64,000 nucleotides of DNA, taken from the NCBI RefSeq assembly GCF_003201935.1, contig NZ_QJJL01000002.1, positions 310,001 through 374,000 on the forward strand. Direction: 5' to 3'. The notes below the pieces were generated by a model that did no database searches, was not told the origin of the DNA, and was given only the letters and a program-made list of their open reading frames with translations. This DNA comes from Loktanella sp. PT4BL. GTDB taxonomy: Bacteria > Pseudomonadota > Alphaproteobacteria > Rhodobacterales > Rhodobacteraceae. The position numbers were made by a program, and so were the translations under genes. How positions within the stretch are numbered: the stretch's first letter is position 1; every line of letters begins with the position of its first letter. Below are positions 59,848 through 64,000 of the stretch, in pieces.

Positions 59848-60993
59848 ATGCTGCATGATCCGCCCAAAACCGGCAAATCCGAACGGCCCAGCGAGACCGC
59901 ACGTCTGCAAACGGGTGCTTTGCTGATAATCGCCTTTGCTGTCGTGCTTTTCTTGCTTGTGCAAGCAAGGTTTGTCCTGATCTCGCTGGCCACGGCGATC
60001 ATTCTTTTCAGCCTGACAAGCGATGTCATCAATTTCATCGCCCGCCAGCGGATCGGCCCGTTCCGCGTGCCAAACACCCTCGCAAGCATCGCTGCCATGG
60101 TCTTGATTGCAGCAGCCCTGCTGACGCTGACCTCGATCCTGCTGGCGCAGATCAACACGGTGCTGGTCACAACGCTGTCTTATGCAGAACGCGCCCCATC
60201 CGCTGTCGCGTCACTTTTTGCATGGCTCGGTGAAGACAGTGAACTTGCGATCTTGAACGCCCTGCGATCCGTCGACATTTCAAACTACCTACGCGGCGCC
60301 GCCAGTCAGGCGAGCGGCGTCACCCAAGCCACTGTTCTGATCATTCTCTTCGTCGGTTTTCTTTTTGCCGAACGGATCTGGTTCGAAACCAAACTCCTGA
60401 GCCTTGTGGGCGACAAGGCGCAGGCCGAACGCGTGGGCAAAATCATTCAGTCCATCATCCACCGTGTGAACTATTACCTGCTGGTCAAGACCGTTATCAG
60501 CGCCATCACCGGTGCGATGATCTTTGTTCTCGCACAGGCCTTCGGTCTGGAGCTGGCGACCTCACTCGGGATCATCACCTTTGTGCTCAACTTCATCCCG
60601 AACATCGGGTCAATCGTGGCCACAGCGCTGATCGCGCTGGTCGCCCATGTCGAGATCGGAGACGCCACCACAACGCTGGCAGTCTTCAGTATTGCAGGTG
60701 TGATCCAGTTTGTGAACGGCAGCATCATCGACCCCATGCTGATGGGCCGCGCGCTGCGGCTGTCATCCTTCGGGATCATCCTGTCTCTGGCATTCTGGGG
60801 GGCTGTCTGGGGCATCCCCGGCATGTTCCTGTCGGTGCCCATCATGGTGATGTTACTGGTGGTCTGCAGCCACGTTCCCAAGCTGCGGCCATTCGCGGTA
60901 CTTTTGTCGCGTGAGGGGTTGCCGGAGTCCGAGAAAATGCTGGATCAGCCGATCGAGCGCGATCTTTTCGGACAGGACATCAAGCGCGACTAG
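59848..60993 (+). CDS. AI-2E-family transporter (PerM/YdiK-like permease)
   Basis: A 381-residue inner-membrane protein with about eight helices. Family features: the N-terminal pair of TMs, a helical cytoplasmic part (VGDKAQAERVGKIIQSIIHR), and the C-terminal core LATSLGIITFVLNFIPNIGS and NGSIIDPMLMGRALRLSSFG. Members export small molecules; autoinducer-2 is only one reported substrate, so the actual role is open. Its end overlaps the convergent metallopeptidase gene by 4 nt. Confidence 0.88.
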   Translation: MLHDPPKTGKSERPSETARLQTGALLIIAFAVVLFLLVQARFVLISLATAIILFSLTSDVINFIARQRIGPFRVPNTLASIAAMVLIAAALLTLTSILLAQINTVLVTTLSYAERAPSAVASLFAWLGEDSELAILNALRSVDISNYLRGAASQASGVTQATVLIILFVGFLFAERIWFETKLLSLVGDKAQAERVGKIIQSIIHRVNYYLLVKTVISAITGAMIFVLAQAFGLELATSLGIITFVLNFIPNIGSIVATALIALVAHVEIGDATTTLAVFSIAGVIQFVNGSIIDPMLMGRALRLSSFGIILSLAFWGAVWGIPGMFLSVPIMVMLLVVCSHVPKLRPFAVLLSREGLPESEKMLDQPIERDLFGQDIKRD

Positions 60994-61643
60994 CGGTCAG
61001 AACGCATCGCAGGGGGCGGTTTAACCCCGATGGGCTGACGCGCGTAATAGGTCACATCCTCGGTGAAATACTGATAGCTATCCGCATTCTCGATCGCGCG
61101 GCGCGCATCCCTCTGCGCCATCCGCGAACATTCGGTGCGCGAATAGCAATGGTCCTCGGTGTCTGCGACATGCAGGAAATGCGACACCTCATGCACGATC
61201 GTCCCCTCGCGCGTGCCGTTGTTCGAGCGGCGGTCGCCTGGCCGCAAGGCTGTCAGCGGCGGGAGTGTGAAAAATGACGGGCAAAGGTGCATCAGGTAAG
61301 GTTGGTTGGCAAAAACCCAGGCGTATTCACCCGCCCTGCACCCGTCATCCGTGGCCGCGTCACATTGTGCGGTCACAGCACCACCCCGCAACGCTGTCAC
61401 CACTGATTTCAAGCTGGCACGGACGCGCTCGGCGTTGGTCTGCGAATAGGTGCCGAACCAGCGTTGATAATCGGATGTGTCGCCCACCGCCACTGCGGCC
61501 TTGAGCGTGAGGTCCTTGGCGGTCGCAATGGCGGCATCAACGACTTTGGCCTGTTCCATCGTGCAGCCCGGATGGCGCGTTTCGGCCGCCGCTGGAAGGC
61601 CCGCGCAGAGCATCACGATCAAGAGGGGTATCACACGCAGCAA
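60990..61643 (-). CDS. M35-like zinc metallopeptidase, secreted
   Basis: A 217-residue exported protein with the zinc motif IVHEVSHFLHVADTEDH (HExxH plus downstream Asp). DSYQYFTEDVTYYARQPIG at the C-terminus is as in the deuterolysin/Lys-metalloendopeptidase (M35) group. Signal peptide LRVIPLLIVMLCAGLPAAA. The TTG start at 61643 is proposed because GGAG lies 7 nt upstream and the signal peptide begins there; the long in-frame extension lies inside alaX. It has several Cys for disulfides. Downstream of alaX by 4 nt, hence probably co-transcribed. Confidence 0.72.
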   Translation of the reverse strand: MLRVIPLLIVMLCAGLPAAAETRHPGCTMEQAKVVDAAIATAKDLTLKAAVAVGDTSDYQRWFGTYSQTNAERVRASLKSVVTALRGGAVTAQCDAATDDGCRAGEYAWVFANQPYLMHLCPSFFTLPPLTALRPGDRRSNNGTREGTIVHEVSHFLHVADTEDHCYSRTECSRMAQRDARRAIENADSYQYFTEDVTYYARQPIGVKPPPAMRSDR

Positions 61644-61647
61644 AGGC

Positions 61648-62364
61648 CTACTCCAGATGCAGATAGACACGCCGGTTCTGGCGGCCCTTCTTTTCGATCT
61701 TGCCGATCCGCACGCGCCCGATCTCTTCGGTGTTGGCGACATGGGTGCCACCGCAAGGCTGCAAATCGGCGGTTTCTTCGCCCACGCCGATCCGCACAAG
61801 GCGGATCTGTCCGCTACCGCGCGGTGGCTGAACAGACATAGTTTTCACCAGATCCGGCTGTGCATCAAGTTCCGCGTCGGTGATCCACTCATCGGTCACA
61901 TCCATATTGCAGGCGATCAGGCGATTCAGGTCTGCCTCGAGCGCCTCTTTGTCCTCTGGTGCCTCGGGCATATCGAAATCCAGACGGCCTTTATCCGTCC
62001 CGATAGACCCGCCCGAAACCGGCAGCGGGATCACGACAGACAGCAGATGCAGCGCGGTATGCACACGCATGTGACGCAGACGGCGGTCCCAGTTCAGGAC
62101 CTGCGTCACCTCCTGGCCAACGCCCGGCATACCGGCAGGTTCGGCGGGGATGAGCACAACATCATCACCGTCACCTTTGACAGTGGTGGCGATCTCGATC
62201 TCGCCGCCTCTCCAGCGCAGTGCCCCGCTATCCCCCGGCTGCCCACCCGAGGTGGGGTAAAAGAGTGTCCCATCCAGCACGATACCGCCTTCCGTCGTGA
62301 TGGCTTTGACCGTGCCAATCGCTTCGCGGGCATAGGCATCTTTACGGAACAGCAGTTCGGTCAT
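61648..62364 (-). CDS. alaX: Alanyl-tRNA editing protein AlaX
   Basis: A 238-residue free-standing editing domain that hydrolyses mis-charged Ser-tRNA(Ala). Zinc motifs HTALH (in RVHTALHLL) and CGGTH (in LQPCGGTHVANTEEIG) are intact. N-terminal TLFYPTSGGQPGDSGAL is the AlaRS second-domain-like part. ATG 62364 overlaps the mscS stop by ATGA; the frame opens 14 codons earlier. Confidence 0.92.
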   Translation of the reverse strand: MTELLFRKDAYAREAIGTVKAITTEGGIVLDGTLFYPTSGGQPGDSGALRWRGGEIEIATTVKGDGDDVVLIPAEPAGMPGVGQEVTQVLNWDRRLRHMRVHTALHLLSVVIPLPVSGGSIGTDKGRLDFDMPEAPEDKEALEADLNRLIACNMDVTDEWITDAELDAQPDLVKTMSVQPPRGSGQIRLVRIGVGEETADLQPCGGTHVANTEEIGRVRIGKIEKKGRQNRRVYLHLE

Positions 62365-63992
62365 GTTGTCTTGGTCTCCTTCAAAACTTCGGGGTTCCGC
62401 AGCCATATATCACGCTGGGCAAAGGGAATTTCGATGCCTTCTTCGGCAAAGGCCTTGGCAATCGCGTGGTTCATTTCAGATTTGACGACCACGACATAGT
62501 TTACGTCTCGCAGGATCGCACGGATCTCGAAATCAAGGGAGTCCGCACCGAAACCCATAAACAAGACGGCAGGTGGCGGTGTCATAATGACCTGAGGATG
62601 CGCCTCTGCGATGCCGCGCAGGATGTCCGACACTTTGTTAGTATCCGTGCCGTAGGCCACGCCGACAGGTACAATCACGCGCCCCACCAGATTGCCACGG
62701 GTCCAGTTCGTCACCTGCCCGCTGACCAGATCGGCATTGGGAATGATGACATCGGTCCGGTCGAATGTCTCGATCCGCGTAGACCGCACGGAAATCGACC
62801 GCACATAGCCCATTTGATTGCCGACCTCGATCCAGTCACCCTCACTGACAGGACGTTCAATCAGCAGGATAATTCCGGACACGAAATTCGACACGATATT
62901 CTGCAGGCCAAAACCGATCCCGACCGACAAGGCACCGGCCACAATCGCAAAATTCGACAGATCAATCCCCGCTGTAGAGATCGCCACAAGCGCCGCCAGC
63001 ATGATACCAACATACCCAAAACCGGCGACAATGGCGTTCTGCCCGCCGAGATCCAGCCGCGTGCGCGGCAATACCGTGCGCCGTAAAGTGCCTTGAATAA
63101 AGCGCGTCAACAGATAGCCCACCGCAAAAACAATCGCGAAGGTCAGGAAATCGGTTGGCGAAATGCGGGTCTCGCCAATCGCGAAACCTTCACGGAAACG
63201 GGCCCAAATCTCGATCAGGTCATCAACCCGCGCGCCCCAGATCAGCGCAAAAACAGGCAGGCTGAGCATATAGAGAACAAAACTCACCATGACGGGGATC
63301 AGCGCGTGAAGGCCACGCACATCTTCACCGTTATCGGGCGGTTGCGTCAGTTCGCTGACGATCTGTTGCAACAGAAACAGCAAGGAGACGAGTGCGACCG
63401 AAACTATCGAGGGTCCCAGAATAGCAATCGCGGCAGAAATATATCCGAACCCCGCGATTACAGGAGCGACAATCGCGACGATGGTTGCAAAACGCCCAAG
63501 CAGATTGCGCAAGCGCCCCGCCGACACGACAGTATCTTCCCTTTGTTCAGGTTTGGTCCGGATGACACGGCCAAGCCGCCAGAAAAGTAGGCCCAGAACA
63601 ACAAGCACGGGCCATGCGAAAGCTGCCGCGGCGCCCTGAGACATTTCCAAAGTCCGAAACCCCGCCTGCGCCAATGTCCCGAAAGCCATGACCCATGCAA
63701 GCGCGCTACTGGCCCGCCGTCCTGCGGCACGGGTTTGCGCATCATAGCCAAGATAACCCGGGTGTTCGCCCAAAGGGAAAACAAGGCGCGACAGCCACCA
63801 GCCAAAAATCACATAGAACCCGGCCTGCGGGATAGCCTCCAGAATATCTCCTCCGCGCAAGCCAAAGATATCAAGCGCCTGCAACGCTTCGGTCATTGCC
63901 AAAAGCCCCAGCATGGGCACCGCAATCTGGATCAGTGACGCCACAAATAGCGTCAGGGGACGCCAACGTCCCTGTCGTGTCGTCAAAGACAT
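62361..63992 (-). CDS. MscS-family mechanosensitive channel
   Basis: A 543-residue protein with about nine N-terminal membrane segments, larger than E. coli MscS and like the multi-TM MscK/YbdG-type members. The pore helix and beta domain read GALSVGIGFGLQNIVSNFVS, RPVSEGDWIEV and VRSTRIETFDRTDVIIPNA, diagnostic of MscS. The C-terminal alpha/beta domain (NYVVVVKSEMNHAIAKAFAE) is complete. It protects against hypo-osmotic shock. ATG 63992 is near the right edge, so the promoter is not seen. Coupled to alaX. Confidence 0.92.
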   Translation of the reverse strand: MSLTTRQGRWRPLTLFVASLIQIAVPMLGLLAMTEALQALDIFGLRGGDILEAIPQAGFYVIFGWWLSRLVFPLGEHPGYLGYDAQTRAAGRRASSALAWVMAFGTLAQAGFRTLEMSQGAAAAFAWPVLVVLGLLFWRLGRVIRTKPEQREDTVVSAGRLRNLLGRFATIVAIVAPVIAGFGYISAAIAILGPSIVSVALVSLLFLLQQIVSELTQPPDNGEDVRGLHALIPVMVSFVLYMLSLPVFALIWGARVDDLIEIWARFREGFAIGETRISPTDFLTFAIVFAVGYLLTRFIQGTLRRTVLPRTRLDLGGQNAIVAGFGYVGIMLAALVAISTAGIDLSNFAIVAGALSVGIGFGLQNIVSNFVSGIILLIERPVSEGDWIEVGNQMGYVRSISVRSTRIETFDRTDVIIPNADLVSGQVTNWTRGNLVGRVIVPVGVAYGTDTNKVSDILRGIAEAHPQVIMTPPPAVLFMGFGADSLDFEIRAILRDVNYVVVVKSEMNHAIAKAFAEEGIEIPFAQRDIWLRNPEVLKETKTT

Positions 63993-64000
63993 GCGCCAGC

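Noticed and set aside
61644-61799. 52-codon extension of the M35-like peptidase
   Set aside because: It lies inside alaX and lacks a signal peptide; the secretion signal begins at 61643.

Overview
The window is chromosomal DNA from a marine alphaproteobacterium, most likely of the Roseobacter group (Rhodobacterales/Roseobacteraceae). Support comes from GC-rich core genes with typical codon use, a glycine-riboswitch gcvTHP operon, a TRAP-free TctABC system with a TctDE pair, a PuuD-type (cytochrome c-tailed) urate oxidase, and Rhodobacterales-style integrases. Species cannot be fixed from this sequence alone.

Layout. (1) 1-1167: end of a lipoprotein gene and a DUF2059 protein. (2) 1168-12176: tRNA-Ser(CGA) followed by a 10.9 kb integrated island (island 1), bounded by a 17-bp duplication of the tRNA 3' end. 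It is lower in GC, rich in CTAG and very different in codon use. It carries a tyrosine integrase, a serine resolvase with a res-like site, an iteron-like block, a sigma-factor-like protein translationally coupled to a DEAD-like helicase, a DUF3102-like protein and several small overlapping ORFs. (3) 12177-14700: scar of an older integration at the same tRNA (integrase pseudogene with a stop codon and a lost catalytic Arg) and a 7-bp tandem repeat. (4) 14701-20709: DUF3883 nuclease-like gene, an AceE-like E1/transketolase gene with ACC deaminase and its Lrp-type regulator, and a GNAT. (5) 20877-25482: gcvT-gcvH-gcvP behind a tandem glycine riboswitch. (6) 25540-35159: M24 peptidase, maleate-isomerase-family protein, TctABC transporter, divergent TctD/TctE with a periplasmic binding protein, and an EnvZ-like kinase. 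(7) 35204-39021: metallo-beta-lactamase-fold hydrolase, tRNA-Asn, a chemoreceptor. (8) 39272-49067: a purine/ureide catabolic locus (ureidoglycine aminohydrolase, NMT1-type ABC transporter, xanthine/urate permease, AllA, PuuE-UraD fusion, UraH, LysR regulator, PuuD). (9) 49153-50460: two TPM-domain proteins. (10) 50500-59645: a second tRNA-Ser-targeted island (island 2), 9.1 kb, with the gene plan of a phage satellite. (11) 59629-64000: tRNA-Ser(GGA), AI-2E-family permease, M35-like metallopeptidase, AlaX, MscS channel.

How it fits together. The ureide genes form most of a path from urate to glyoxylate plus urea; xanthine dehydrogenase and allantoate amidohydrolase are not in the window. Glyoxylate can be aminated to glycine, which the neighbouring riboswitch-controlled glycine cleavage system would oxidise. 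ACC deaminase makes 2-oxobutyrate, a plausible substrate for the E1-like enzyme encoded directly downstream.

The most novel material is in the two tRNA-Ser islands. Island 2 has integrase, AlpA, a primase-VirE helicase, a 22-bp GC-rich inverted repeat around an AT-rich core (candidate origin), and an HK97-type capsid gene fused to a protease-like domain that has apparently lost its catalytic residues. It has no terminase, portal or tail genes, so it looks like a minimal capsid-carrying phage satellite. Island 1 is a non-conjugative integrative element whose gene content I do not recognise as any named family.
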